Positions 22,488-35,849 of a stretch of DNA of 64,000 nt are shown here, piece by piece. Location of the stretch: NCBI GenBank assembly GCA_036365515.1, contig CM070876.1, positions 174,245,978-174,309,977 on the forward strand, written 5' to 3'. The position numbers were made by a program, and so were the translations under genes. How positions within the stretch are numbered: the first letter of the stretch is position 1; each line of letters starts with the position of its first letter. The stretch is from Torymus aiolomorphi. Lineage: Eukaryota > Arthropoda > Insecta > Hymenoptera > Torymidae. Under the pieces are notes generated by a model. The model was not told where the DNA came from. It searched no databases and was given only the letters and a program-made list of their open reading frames with translations.

Positions 22488-24599
22488 GTGAGTATATATA
22501 TCCTATCATGCGTCATGTCATTAGCAATATATGTATATACTGCAGTATATTATTGTATCGTGCACGCGCGCAGCCGGCGGGAACCGCGGTGCCGACGCGC
22601 GGCGCTGCATAGCGGCAGCGCCGATACCAGTAAACAAACCGTTTATAGAGCGGCGTTATGAAACTTTTTTGCAATAAAAGGTTGGGTTCACTGAAGCGGA
22701 TTGTTTGATCGTAAGTATCGTTAATTTGTAGGTGGATTTTGTATTTTGAGTTGTTCTTTTTTTGTTTAGTGGTTTTTGGTATACCAAATTGTGTGACTGA
22801 CAGGAGAAACGGACTTGTCATTTGCATTTAGTGCCATTTTATGAAAGTTCCAGTAATGGTATTAAGGAATTTATGGCGAATTTCCGGACTGAACAAGTCT
22901 AAATTGAAGATAACGTACAGAAGTTGATAGTTTAGTAAATGATACCGAGCAACTTGTTAAAAGAAGCGGTAAGAGACTCGTTAATAATTGTTTCATTAAT
23001 TTTCTGAAGATTATGTCAACTAAAAGAATAACTTGTTTGCTAGCCTATTAATAAATCACTTGAGGATAAAAAAAGAAATTTACATAACATCGTGATTGAC
23101 TACTAATACAAGTAATACTGCTAATTGGTATTCTTCGACTGATGCGAACAACTTTTGCCAAATCCTCTGGAATCCCGATACCGTATAATGAATTAAATTA
23201 TTTTTATAACTATATGGACATTAGATTCTTTTAATGTTTAAGAACAGACTGTGTAACCAGCAGTTTGCATATTCAAAACTATATAATATACATAGACATG
23301 TCAATTTCATGCACCAGACTGACTTAATTACCAATAATAAATGATACTACAACTATATGTTTGTAGTATAGATCATTACAAAAATAAATAGCAATAAAAC
23401 AATCAATATAAATTAGATATAATTTATTCTATTAGGGATATTGAATGAAAGTACCTGTTTACCACTAAGAAACTTATATTTTATGACAATTTGCACTAAA
23501 TATGATTATTTTAAAGTTTCTCTTCCAATTCTTCATCACTAGTCAAGTTCTTCGTATATGAAAGTACTTATACTTCTAATTGTTTTAATTTCACAAATTA
23601 TTATAGCAAACCAGAAAGAAAAAGCTAATTTTTACGACTAACAGAGCCAAAGCTCAATACTTTTTTTATTTCCAAAGATAACCCATTTTGCAACCACACG
23701 CCCATTTAGCAAATATGTAGAAATTGCGACGCTCATAAGCCGCGGTATATAAGTTTTACGATCCACGAAAAGCGAAAGAAAAAGGGGGGAAACAGCAAAA
23801 TTCACTGTATTTTTTTTTTGTTCAGGAATAACGCTTTTAAAGTTAAAAGAGAATTATCGATGAATAATTTATTGAATCCCATAATTAGAAAGATTCAGGA
23901 CGTCCCGTGTAAAGCCATTAAAATTTATTTGATCTCGTAAACATCATTAGAAAACCGGCCCGCGCGGCCGAGTTGCTGCCCGACAGGAAAGTGGAAGTCA
24001 ATGTAAGAGAGCCGTGCGCGGACGGTAATCGCTATTACCATTAATTTCATCAATGAAATTACTCTTTTATCGGGCGGGGCGCTCTCAAGGTTTTCTTTTA
24101 GGATCCTGCCTGTATGTATGTGTGGAAAAAATGACGTCGCACCCAAAAAGCCGTCGTAAATATTTTTCCACGTGATTTCTCCCGAGAGTGACAAAGTTGA
24201 ACGCGGACTGTTACGGGGTTCTTGCACTTGGGCGTATTTATTTTACCGTGTCATGATGGCTCCATTAAAAGTTTTTATGTGCGCTCCCGTGATTCTTTAT
24301 GGACATTTTTACAGAATTTGGTCGTTTCTGTATAAAGTTAATGAATTTAAGTTTAGTGCCATCTCGGTGCATTAAAGTACACGATATAAAATTTTCTTTT
24401 ATCAATATCTTTACAAATAAATTGAATATTTTATTATTTACGTGAACACCAAGTTCACCATATCATTTCTACATAAACTGTCAACGAATTAACAGATATT
24501 TTGTTTGCTAGACTAATATTTTAGATAAACATCCAGTAACCATCTATAACGTGTCTTACGAAAGAATCTCTCTCGCAAACAAGATACAAATCACTACAC
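22488..24599. other. G/T-rich shoulder and AT-rich spacer
   Basis: 22640-22900 is G/T-rich on the plus strand. A small GC patch lies at 23950-24250, where both strands carry short open frames without supporting features. No gene or repeat recognised. Confidence 0.3.
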
Positions 24600-26519
24600 T
24601 CTTTTTTATTAAATGCCCACCGACAACTTCATTTTATTGAACAAACTATACATAATAATTACAATTGTAAATAACCTGTTTTTTCTTCCCAGCCCCGCGC
24701 AGTCCAATAAAATAAAACCTGTCACTTTATAAAAACGTCGGTAAATCATGCAAAAATCTCCCTTCCCGACAGCTGCACATTTATCTCCTACCCGTCGACG
24801 CCGCGCAAAAGTCCGCGCGCGCACTTTTCCAACTTGTGTATATACCTCTCTAAAACACCCATACACGCCCGACATGTATATACATTTTCGTAAATAATGA
24901 ATTCTCGCGATTACTTATTCATTCAAATCGCCAGCCGTCGCTTTCCAGGATCTGCTCCAATTTTCACCTACGGGAACTCGCATTTTGCGCAATTATTATT
25001 CTCCCCGACGAGACGCGCGCGATCGCTGCTTCTAAATCACTCGGCGCGCAGTCGCGAAAAATTGCTCAATTGATTGATTTATCGGCCCGGTAATCGTCTA
25101 ATAAATATATATGGCAAGCTTTCGCGATGACAAGCGCGTGTGTGAGCGTGTATATAAGTTGTGAGAGAGCATCACGAGTATTGAGGTAAAATCGCCGCGT
25201 GCAGCCGCCGTTGCCGCGTCGCGATAAATCGTGGCGAGAGAGAGAGGAGAGTCGCGTGCTTAGGCTAGTGCGTGTCTGCGTGTATTGCAACTGCGGTTTA
25301 ATATTTGAGCGCGGATTAGGCCGCGAGGGTATAGAAGTGTTGGTGTAATGGTGCGGGATATATGTTGGTATGCGACGGCCGCGAAGTTTAACTTTGCCGG
25401 GAGGCTCTCGCGTCATTGTGCCTTTGTGAAGTGAGATTGAACGAAACAAGGCTGAGAATTTCGGATTAGGTTTGAAATTTTATTTTAGCTTTTTTTTATT
25501 ACTATGAAACGTTTTGTTCAATTTTTCATTATATATGAAAATTAATTTTGCAATATTCGTAGACTAAATTAATTGCAAATTATAGCGTTATTTATGATCA
25601 TGTTTTGAGCCTTTATGAGATCGGATGAGAGGGAAATTTCGATAATATTATTACGCACGTGGTGTAAAATGTTTTATACATGAAAATCTTTATGGCCTAT
25701 CATTGATAAAAAGAGTAATTTATTTCAGTACTTTTTTCAGATCGTGAAATGCATTATATGATATATTGTCCAATAAATCAACGCCTAGTTTGCAATAAAA
25801 AAAATTTACAAGCTGCGCGCTCAAGATTTATGTCTATGTGGTTCGAGAAAATTTGTATCAATTATTTCATAAGCATTAACTTTACTCTCATTAACGAGTT
25901 ATTAACGTCGCACTTATAAATATTTATTATGAGTGATAAAAAATTAAAAACATTTTAAGCAAAGAAAGCGATAGCAGCGATATTTCGTATATGTCTTTGC
26001 ACTCCTAGCGAATTGAATAATTTTTACCAATTAGAATATAAAAAAAATTTATGATCACTTTGATAAGAAAATACTATGCAGTTTAATGTAGACGGAATAT
26101 CATTATTCCTCTGTGTCTGCAACGTTCACAATATTTTAATCAATTCATAAGTGTAAACCGTCCATATGAGTACGTATATATTCTCAAACTTAGAGCACTT
26201 TGATATGAATAAAGTGAAAATTGCCGGCTTATACTCTGTGCAATTGAAGCAGGCCAACAAAAAAGTTCAACATATGCAAAACGTTTCTGACACTTATTAT
26301 TGAAATTCCAAAGAAACTTTAAAACACTACGAAGTAATAATAGTAATAAGTGTTTGCCAAAGCACCTGTAGCGTAAGGCCAAGATATATTCGGTTTCTTA
26401 TTAACATTGAGTTACTAAAAGTTCGATTCAAATATTATTTAAATCTTGAGCAATGTAAGTAATTTCCATGCGTTCTGATAAAATAATTCTTAGCGTAGTA
26501 CGCTCATATTTACGTATAC
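24600..26519. other. GC-rich island (24650-25440) and AT-rich spacer
   Basis: Left shoulder C-rich (24610-24860), right shoulder G-rich (25240-25440, with GAGAGAGAGAGGAGAG). 25450-26519 is AT-rich with nothing seen. Confidence 0.4.
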
Positions 26520-28179
26520 AGCACATATAATTCTCACCCCGAGACAAACATCAAGCGACTCCGAAAAATAGCCCAAGAAAACGTGAAATGCCTAATTTTC
26601 ATAAAATTATCAAACCCCTCCAATCTTCCGTATTACCACAACTAAAGAAGTTACACACGCGAGATCCACTATATATAAACTTCACTCTAGAACTCTTACC
26701 TCGAGTAGACCAGAAGAAGAAGAAAAAAACAACACCGGAGGCGCACTCTGCAGACGACGGGCCCCGAATAATATGCGCGTAGTGCGATAAATCCTCGTGA
26801 TAAGCTCTGGTGGGAAATCCCTCTCTCCGAAAGTGCATTAAGCCCCCGCGTGTGCAGCACTTGCGCTCTCCCGAAGATAAGCATCTGGTGCGGGCGTATT
26901 TCTTTTTTTTTCGACTATAGTTAACGGCCCGCCTGCACGCGATGAAAGCTCTCACGTATGTGTAATTAAGACGTCGGAGGGGGTAGTTGCATTGTTTCGA
27001 TCGAGGGGAGGCGGAGCTTTTCTTCTTCGCTCCCCTTCCGTGAGGCATGGCGCGCGCGGAATTTTATCGTGTAGTCCCTCGATATTATGAGCGATATTCG
27101 CAAATCTAGGGGATTTGTGAAATTGGTTGTCGGCGCTGCCTGGTGGGTTTCGTGGCGGAGTAAGTGGATTGATAAACGCGCAGCGGAGCTATTGATATAA
27201 GGGTACACGGTGTAACTCGATAAAGTTTAATAAGTTGGGGGATGATTAATGGATGGAGATTTGGTATGGTTGTAGAATAACAGGGGGATGAGGTTTTGAG
27301 CGTATTTAGAAAACAAACTTTGAGACATCGAAAATATGAAAATGTCGATCGAAGTGAAATGATAGAGTCTTATGTTTTCATTGGTACTTTTGTCTGACGT
27401 CGATCTGATGTTTGGATTGTTGTACTTTTAACTTATATGATTTATTGCTTTTATTTCTAATGGTTGTCTTTTCTTACTTTACAAAAAGAAAATGATATAC
27501 AGCTTGCTAACATACTTTTTTGTTAAATTCGTCAATAATACGCTGGAAACATTCAAAATATAAATAATCTTAGTAATATTACAAATATTACCATATTTTG
27601 ATATTTTTCTTAAGATTCATGCAGCCTAGAGGATTCCAGAAAAATTCGTAAAATCATATAATTCATTTTTAACTTAAATTTATTGCCAATAAGTAATAAA
27701 TAAAAAATTTAATACGCACCAAAAATGTAAGTAGCTATTTCAACATGCGAATCGTGAAAACTAACTTTCAGAATCATCATATCAAATTTTATTATAATGT
27801 AGTAAAACGGTAAGTCGGACTTTAAAAACGATTATACGTGCGTATCTCAATCCATGTCAAACATCCTGTATCAAATCTAGATCTACATAGACAACTCTTG
27901 GAAGCTGGTCTTGTAACCAGAATCTAATCAAAACCATCTATACATAAAAATGTCTAATGTGGTGCGATACGTTCAACTCATTAAATTTAATTGGGGACAA
28001 ACACTGTGGTTTAACCTTTGGTTGGCAGAGCATACGTTTCTCTTGCATTATTTAAAAATCTTTGACTGGCAAATAAATACGGGAAAATCAAAACTTATAT
28101 ACTATTGAATACAAAGTATTTTAAAATAACTTCTCTTAAATGTGCCTTTCTATCATCTCCATTATTGAAATTTTCTTTT
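26520..28179. other. GC-rich island (26520-27290) and AT-rich spacer
   Basis: The left shoulder 26530-26720 is C/A-rich, including a TATATATAAA-like box near 26671. The right shoulder 26970-27300 is G-rich. A GAG|GTAAGA donor-like site on the minus strand at 26700/26699 may end a minus-strand leader exon (unconfirmed). 27300-28179 is AT-rich with nothing seen. Confidence 0.4.
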
Positions 28180-28688
28180 TCAACTTTTCCAAAATCCGAC
28201 CCCCCACAGCACTCAAATCAAACGACAGCTATACGAAAACCTCTCTCCACGCCCACGGAAAACACACCGACCGTTATACACATACTCATCGCACGTATAA
28301 CGCCGTGCGGAGCATATATTTCCTGAAAACCTTTTGCGGCTTTATCGGCCGACGGAACGCTGCGTGGCGCTCTCGAAAATTCGTCCGGCGGCGGCAGCGT
28401 TGGCGCCCCGTATCTAAACGGCCGTTTCCCGCGCAGAAAACGTTATCCTTATCGCGCGCGGGGATTGCGATTGCGCGCAAGTGGGCCGCCGCCGCCGTCG
28501 GCCCTCATGACTATGAATTAACGCGCGCACTCCAAGTTCACGATTATTGTGAGCGGGAAAAGCGCGTGAGGTGGGTTGAAATTGTTTCGAGTTTTGCTAT
28601 ATTGGTTGTATGAAATAGTGACGAGAAATGCTTTTTATAAATATAATACCGAATTCAATTAATAAATATGAAGATACGTAGAATCTTA
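28180..28688. other. GC-rich island (28190-28600)
   Basis: CpG-dense core with GGCGGCGGC at 28388. Left shoulder C-rich (28195-28290), right shoulder G/T-rich (28550-28615). Confidence 0.4.
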
Positions 28689-29390
28689 CTAGGAGAGGCC
28701 GCGAACTCCGGATCACGTATTCGGCTCAAACTTTGCGATATGTTTTTGGATGTAAAAATATAAAGAAAGCTGCAATATTAGACCCTAACGCTCAAAAAAC
28801 TGAAGTTCTGCGCCTTTTTAGCTTTATGTTGAAAAAAGGCTTGAAAAAAACCTCTTCTTGAAACGGTAACCATTTAATTCCGGGGAGTCTTAAATATAAT
28901 TTCAAAAATAGAAAATAAAACTAGAGAAAATGAGCTTTCATTTACTTTTTTAAGAATTAAAAAATGTTGATTCCTTCAAAAGTTTTGTAAGTTTAAAATT
29001 GAGCATCGAAAGTGCATCAAAATATGCCGACAGTCGAACAGTTTAATTTTAGGGATTAAACAGTGCATTTTCGATGCTCTATTTTAAACTTTTATAACTT
29101 TGGAAGGAATCAATATTTTTTAATTCTTAAAAAAGCAAATGAAAGCTCATTTTCTCTAGTTTTATTTTCTATTTTTGAAATTATATTTAAGACTCCCCGG
29201 AGTTAAATGGCTACCGTTTCAAGAAGAGGTTTTTTTCAAGCCTTTCTTGAAAATAAAGCTAAAAAGGCGCAGAACTTCAGTTTTTTGAGCGTTAGGGTCT
29301 AATATTGCAGCTTTCTTTATATTCTACATCCAAAAACATATCGCAAAGTTTGAGCCGAAAACGTGATCCGCAGTTCGCGGCCTCTCCTAG
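28689..29390. mobile_element. 702-bp foldback element
   Basis: Two arms of about 330 bp are near-perfect reverse complements around a centre at about 29040. Ends are CTAGGAGAGGCCGCGAACT and a right end with one difference in that stretch. TTA occurs at both outer edges (28686-28688, 29391-29393), a possible 3-bp target duplication of the PIF/Harbinger type; that assignment is inference. No coding capacity. A handful of substitutions separate the arms. Confidence 0.85.
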
Positions 29391-29688
29391 TTAGTAGAGA
29401 ATATAAATCTATTTTTAGTATACTGTGTAAAAAGTAATGTCGATTTAGGATAAATTCTCATCTCTCATTTGTATTGGTTTACATTTCCGTTTTGATTACT
29501 CGACCACATAAACTGTGTTTCCAACGTATATCGTCGTTTCACTTGACTAATCGCTGAGCGATAATAGAGGTAAAATCTAAATTTGTGTCTCTGTTTTGTA
29601 TAATTCTAATTTATCAATCTGTACGATTTGAATAATGTATTTTTTGTGCTTCGATTATTCATATGATATTGTATTTTCCCAATAAAGC
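29391..29688. other. Stretch before the retroposon-like tail
   Basis: AT-rich, no open frame. It may be the body of the element whose 3' end is at 29689-29760, but no 5' edge or target duplication was found. Confidence 0.3.
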
Positions 29689-29760
29689 CTGAAGAGGTCG
29701 ACAAACCCATCGACGAAACGTCGTATGAACTACTCAACATCTTTTTAAACAAAAAAAAAA
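29689..29760 (+). mobile_element. Retroposon-like 3' tail with hammerhead-like hairpin
   Basis: CTGAAGAG (29689-29696), stem GTCG/CGAC (29697-29700 with 29711-29714), then GAAACGTCG, and 36 bases later an A-run (29751-29760). AATAAA occurs just before at 29681-29686. A structured tail followed by oligo(A) looks like the 3' end of a reverse-transcribed element. The core is like a hammerhead ribozyme, but the stem is set one base late and no stem III partner is seen, so activity is doubtful. Confidence 0.45.
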
Positions 29761-30239
29761 TGTCAGATCAGAAAAATAAGTTGAATTTTCAATTCAAGAT
29801 AACTCTTACAGTTGCTTATCAGTTTTGTAATTTTCATACTCATATATAAAATTAACAAACTTAAGTAAGTTGGCACAATTCTTACGGGTAATAATATTAT
29901 GCTTTATTTGTTGTCTTGTACACATTAAAATACAAGGAAAGCGCTCGCGTAACTAAACTCGCAATAAACTTTTATCTGGTTTTCATGATAAATCTCATTA
30001 ATACGTAAAATCAAATTAAAACAGGAAAATAATTGGCTTTTTGCGACTCTAGCGAACGGAATAATCGTCATTTGTCAGGAAATTTTGTAAGCGACACATT
30101 TGCATATATGTACAAGATACGTATGCTAAAATGCCATAATATTCAAAAAACTGACTGACTTGGCTGTTAGGCACGCATATAACAGTGGCAGCCTCAAAAA
30201 ATCGCAACAATAACTATACACCAATTCGTACATCCTTTA
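29761..30239. other. AT-rich spacer
   Basis: Nothing recognised. Confidence 0.3.
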
Positions 30240-31539
30240 TACAATATCAATTTCCCTCGCTATCTTCAATCGGCGCATAATTCGAAAATAAATTATCCCG
30301 CGTCACGCTACCAACTCGAAAATTGAACCTCTATACATCGTTCACATCCCCCCTTATTACCTCTCCACACATATACATATACTCTTACAAGCAATGCTCG
30401 CAATGAATCTCCAAACGAACAATTTTTCCTCTCCCTCCGCACCGTCACCTCTAAAAACCTCGTCTCGAACATTTGTCGTAAATAAAAATCGTTTCTCCCG
30501 CTCGATTTATCGCTCGCGACTCTCGTTCTTCTCTCGCCGCATTACCGTACTCGGCCGAAAAGATAGCGAGCGAAACGCGCGCTCGGCGACAATATCGTCC
30601 GCTCGTAAAGCAACGAAGAACAATACGTATATCGCTCTCGACTCGCGCGCGAGTTTATCGCGGGACGCAGTTCCGTTCCATCGCGCGAGCGAGCGTGTGC
30701 GACAAGTGTGGCGATGTTTATATGCGGGTGGTGTGTGAGCTCCACTTCGCGCGTACATAAGGGCTCGCGTTGCTGCGCGCGAGGCGGCGGCAGATAGTGG
30801 AGGGGAAATTATGAGTTTTTTTTTTTGTAGCTATACGACGATGCATAAGCGCGCGGTTATCGGTGCGGCGGCACGAGACGTTTCTGAGTCGTAAATTTGT
30901 CCAACGGGAAGGTGCTGGTTGTGATAAAAGTATATGCCGCTGCGCTGTCCTGATGGAGTTCGGTTGTGCTGTTGATGCGTCGCCTACTGCGGCGATTTTG
31001 GTTTGGCTGCGTCACGTTGCTTGGAGAATTTATGGTAAATTGTGCATTATACGCGTGAATTTAAGAAAAGTTTTGTTAGGTGTTTGGAAATACACGATCA
31101 AGTTAATCAAAATGATTATGATAAACAATCCTTGAAATTTTATTCCCGCAAACTGATATTTTCAAGAGGGTCTTTAAAATTTTATTCGTTGAAATCAAAA
31201 GTGATCAACGTATCATTCCCTCAAGACATTTAATTTTAAGATGACGAATATCAAAGTTTCAAGAGCTTTCACTCTTAAAAAGCTTCAAAGCAATTTTTAG
31301 AATTATATTGTTACAGATTCTGTGAAGATTTCCGTATTGCGTGTAGATATCGTTGCATAAAAATTGTATGGCAATGTCGAGTATCATTCACGAAAGATGT
31401 GGTGTACACTTAAAACATCGCATCAAAAACAGTCACCGCAAATTAAAAAAAAAGAATAATCACAACTCTCGCATATTTTACATCTAATGGCTCCAATTAT
31501 AAATATTTTCAAAACACCTCACAAATCTAGAAAAGAAAA
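30240..31539. other. GC-rich island (30240-31030) and AT-rich spacer
   Basis: The left shoulder is extremely C-biased (30301-30360 has 22 C and 5 G by hand count). The core is CpG-dense, and the right shoulder is G/T-rich (30880-31030). The frames 30394-30738 and 30863-31135 have no recognisable domains. The spacer to 31539 shows nothing. Confidence 0.4.
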
Positions 31540-32339
31540 AAAAAGAAACGCGCGCGAGACGCATATAGCGATAAAGCCGCGCGATTATATATGTGCTCGG
31601 GGGATGGATGCGCGGCGAACGGAAGTGAAGTAATCGCCGCGCGGCGAACGAGTTGATAAGGGTTATCGGGGCCGATAGAGGGACACCCGCCTGAGCTTTT
31701 CACGCGACGTGCGACGTATTATATACTGCGGCGTATTTACGGCGGGGCTCATTTCGCGGCTCATTTGCAATTACAAGCGCGGGCGCACACGTGCACCGCA
31801 TGAGCCAAAACGGTTCTCACGCTGCGCGCGCGTGTGCTCACGAATTCCTGCGGGAGAAGGTTGACGAATAAGATTGCCAGTGTGGGGTGTATAGAGGTTG
31901 GCTTTGTCCGCGCGCGCGAATGGAGATTAAAAGTTGAGGTGTAATTGGTTGTGCATTTTAAAGGTGATGGGTGTGTAGTCATCGTGGAGATAGGTTTTAA
32001 AACTATATATGAATTATTGACTGCGGGTATGTAATACTTTTCGTGGTCTAAGTAAATTTTCATAACAATCTTAGATTTAACTTTTTGAAAAACTTTTAAC
32101 GAAATAATTATGGTTCAGCGAATATGTTTATTTGATTACTCAAGATCGTTCGAAGTGACTTTTATTGAATACTCCAGGATAGTCTCGATAATTATTCGAA
32201 ATTATTTTCGTTCTTATACATAAAATTTAATCAAAATTACACTACAAAGTCACCTTAGCTACCTCACAAGCAATCGTACTAGCTCGAACGAAAATCATCA
32301 ACATTAAAACCAAACGAAGCTTTAAACTTCAACACGTTC
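31540..32339. other. GC-rich island (31540-32020) and spacer
   Basis: CGCGCG words at the core; G-rich right shoulder 31850-32040. AT-rich to 32339 with nothing seen. Confidence 0.4.
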
Positions 32340-33379
32340 GCCCGGGTTTTATTCTCCCCCGCCGACGTAAAACTAAACACAAACTCATAAAAAGGTCAAA
32401 AATCTAAACTAACTATCATCACCACGCGCGCGCGGACCGCAGAAAGCACTTACCCATCCTCAGGACTTTCTCATAGACTCTGTATCTTTTTCCACCCTAT
32501 AAAAAAATCCCATCCGCGCATCGCGCCGAAGAATGACGCATGAGACAGAGCGCGCGTTTGTACACGCTTGCCGCTCTCTCTCTCTCTCTTTCTCTCTCTC
32601 GTCCACGAAATAAAGTATACTACGGCGAGCAAAAAGTGTCGCCTAGGCTGTGCAGCATGTATATATATATATATATATATATAAGAAAGCCCAAAGTGGA
32701 AGCGTCACAGGAAAGCGCGACTCTCCGGCGCGGCGGCGGCGGGTTTTTGGGCCTAATTAGTTGTCGCCAGGCGTCGTGTCGACCGCCGGCCCAAAGACGC
32801 CGACTCCATTTCACCTTGCCCTCGCCTTCTCGTTCGACAGATTCGAGAGAGGAGAGATATCGTCGTCGAGCTGCGCGGAGACTCCGTCTGCTGCTTCTTC
32901 TTCTTCTTTGCGAGGGTTTCTTTTTTCCAGCGACGGCAGTGCCGTTTTGATTTCTCAATCGGTGGCTTATCAGAGTGTGCGTGGCGCGAAATGCATTCTC
33001 GATGCGGTCGGATAAGGGAGATGATGATGGAAGGGTTGCGGTGGCTCGTTTGAGAGCCTATTTCTCGAGGCGAGGAATCGAACGATGATCAAGTCACCGT
33101 GTTTGTTCAATTAAGTATTGGCATTATTAATATAACGAACTGAAAACTTAAATGTCAAATTTCAATAAGAGAAAAGTTTTATTTATCAAACCAATCAGTG
33201 CAAAGTCATTATTTTGAATGAAAAGCAAAAAGAAAATATTTCTATATTCAAACCAATAATATTCTTTAATTTCATTTATAAGTAGTTAATAGTAATTGAA
33301 ACTAATGTGAACATATATAGGCATTTGTAGGCCTGGCGAGCTAATTGCCATAAGTTAAGTTAAATTGTTATGATTTCAG
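32340..33379 (+). promoter_or_regulatory. GC-rich island with TATA box, likely promoter
   Basis: The left shoulder is A/C-rich. A TATA box CCCTATAAAAAA lies at 32495-32506, so a start near 32530 is expected. Downstream are a CT run (32572-32600), a TA run (32660-32683), a GGCGGCGGC patch and CTTCTTCTT, then a G-rich right shoulder (33000-33080). The next well-formed exon on this strand is 33380-33434, which could be exon 2. No clear donor is seen between 32900 and 33100, so the link is inferred. Confidence 0.4.
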
Positions 33380-33434
33380 GAATCTTGAGGGTACCAGAAG
33401 ACTGCGTATTTTAAGAACCCGTCACAAAAAAATG
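33380..33434 (+). CDS. Candidate start-codon exon ending ATG|GTAAGT
   Basis: A 55-bp segment bounded by a good acceptor (GTTATGATTTCAG, AG at 33378-33379) and a consensus donor (GTAAGT at 33435). Its last three bases are ATG (33432-33434) in an A-rich context, so translation would begin in the final codon of the exon. Exons of this form are common at the 5' ends of real genes. The only coding base triplet here is the ATG, and the next exon was not found in the window. Confidence 0.4.
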
Positions 33435-35849
33435 GTAAGTAATTTTCCTCATCGTGATTAACTCTTTTATACTTACATATAACGGTGAGAATTTTCTGCC
33501 TTGCATATATAACATCACCTGAATCGCACACAAGTAACTAGCCTAATGACAAGTTGAATTTGTTTAATTGCCGCTCGAGGCACGTCACCGATACTTATCA
33601 CAAAACTGGCCAAGCTACTGAAATATAACTGTCAACAAAACTTTTAATTACCTTACACTCGAGTATGTATACAGTAGCGTCTGCATATATCCTCGCGAAG
33701 ATACGAATCTATCAAGCCGAAACCTGTATAGTACGCCAATCAAAGTTTAACGATCCGACTCTGCGCCCTGCTTAAATGCTCGTCGTGAAAACTACCCGCA
33801 AGAGCGACCGAATGAAAAATAACCCACGCTCTCACCTCAACCGGAAGTTATGCAACCTAGAAAAATTCCGGCGCCCTCGTTTAACGAGGACCGCGGCCCA
33901 CGGAAGTGTCGATGATTCCCTCCACTTTAACGGATTAAAATCTCCGGCCGATCTCTCTCTCCGTCTTTCCCCATTCACACTGTATACTATACGTCGAGAG
34001 TTCATTCACAACTTGGCTTCTAGCAGCGGCGCCGCGCGTCAGGTTACCTCGAATTTCGGCCGGACTACGCCGAATTCCTACTCCACGCACAGACTTTTTT
34101 CTCTCTCTATCTCTCGTAGCGCGCAGGCTAGACGACGTGGAACACGATCCCGGAAAGCGATCTGTCCGAGCGGGAGAGATCGGATCGGTAGATCTGAGGA
34201 CGAGATCGCCGACCGGATAGACGCGGTGGGTCTCGGCCGCCTCAGCGCTTATGGCACCTTAGCGGGGGCTAATGAGCCGGTTTATGGGCGGGAAAATTTA
34301 CAGTTAAATTAATTAAAAATTAGTCGCGCGTCGGCAGTGTGTGCGTGAATTGGTTCCAATTTTCGGCGCCTGCGCCATTGCCAAAGTGAGAACGTGTGGC
34401 TGGGCAGCTGAGCATTGCGTAATATGGGTGCAAAAATATTGGGAGCCTTTGACGTGTTGATTGGGAGTTACTGAGAAATAAAGAACTTCAAAATAATTAT
34501 AATATATAAACAGAAGCAGCTGTGGAATTGTAAGATATACTGAATTTTAAAATCATTTTTTGATTTGATTTTCATAATATATTTATATATAAGTAAGTTA
34601 TTATAATGCATTGCTAATTTTAGTAGGACCTTACAGAAATTCTATTTTAGATGATGAGTAAACTGAAATAATGGAAGTTTAATGAATAAGGCTACATAAA
34701 TGCCGTACCGGCCATAATTTGGAAATTTGCTTTTTTCGTTTTTTCCCCGTTAAAACTATTTATTTTTATCTATTTTTTTTTTTTAATAAATGCAAACTAT
34801 GAAACACTAATGACAATATTTGCATCTTTCGAAAATTAACCATCAAATTAAATCTCGAAAATTCTGCTACCTGTATTTAAAGAAGGAAATTCAAATAATA
34901 AATTTGATCTTATAGTTCAAGAATTAAGATATTTCTTATGAATATATAGTCTAAGAAGCGAAAATTGAGTTCATTATATACTTTACACAATGTACCAATA
35001 ACTTACAAAACTATTTCTTATCTCCCAATTAAAACGCGCATATCTAAAGCACGCGCCTAATTTTTCGTACGCTGTACTGCCACTGCGTAAAAAGTATCTA
35101 TGTAAAATTACTTAAAGTTAATTTGCTAGTTTTCGTTGTAAAATTACAATTTGCTAGTAATCATATATGAAAGATAAAAAAAAGGTTAGAAATGTAAATA
35201 TAATTTGGTTGCAAAGTATTAAAATTGGTGTATATTTTATACGATATTAAACTGCTCGAATCGTTACTTTCCTGTGGAAAAACCGCTAAGCGCCATTCGT
35301 AAGAACGGGAGAAGAGGACTATAGCTAAGTTTTCCATAAAAATTAAAGGACCTTTGCAATTTCACAGTAAATATTAAAATTACTACTTTGGTATAATATT
35401 TCTTTTTAAAATCACTAACACAATAGTATTTATATTAGCTTTTTGCTAATCTAATAAAGGATATTAATTATACACTGGTCAGTAAAAGAACTGTGCTGAG
35501 GATATAGGTCGGATTACCCAGTTTCAATTTTGTTTTTTAGCTAGTAAATTGTCGGTGGGATGTATATTTATCTATTATGAAAATTAAATTTTTTATTTTC
35601 TAGAAAAACTGCTATCTATCTATTAAAACTGTATCTATTAAAACTGCTGCATACGTCCAGTAATATTAATATACTCAAACCATGTAATTTTACCATCTGT
35701 TGTTATAATTTTGAACTCGGACGTTTTACAGTTTGTATACACATATCGCAAAAGTCATATTACCGTTACCGAAAATCACTCATCATCACATCGTTGCGGT
35801 AACTACAGCCCGGCAAGAGCATACATAGCAATCACCTGATTCGACCAAA
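33435..35849. other. GC-rich island (33760-34470) and AT-rich spacer
   Basis: Contains a 178-codon frame (33776-34312) with no recognisable domain, rich in R and S. Right shoulder 34320-34470 G/T-rich. 34480-35849 is AT-rich with nothing seen. Confidence 0.35.

Noticed and set aside
29689..29722. Active hammerhead ribozyme
   Set aside because: The helper stem is displaced by one base and no complementary strand for stem III with a cleavage site was found, so only a hammerhead-like motif is claimed.
32454..32496. 43-bp minus-strand exon between TATAG and GTAAGTGC
   Set aside because: The supposed acceptor is better read as a plus-strand TATA box (TATAAAAAA); no partner exon on the minus strand.
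33776..34312. 178-codon open frame on the plus strand
   Set aside because: No recognisable domain, R/S-rich composition typical of GC-rich islands, and no splice or promoter support tied to it.
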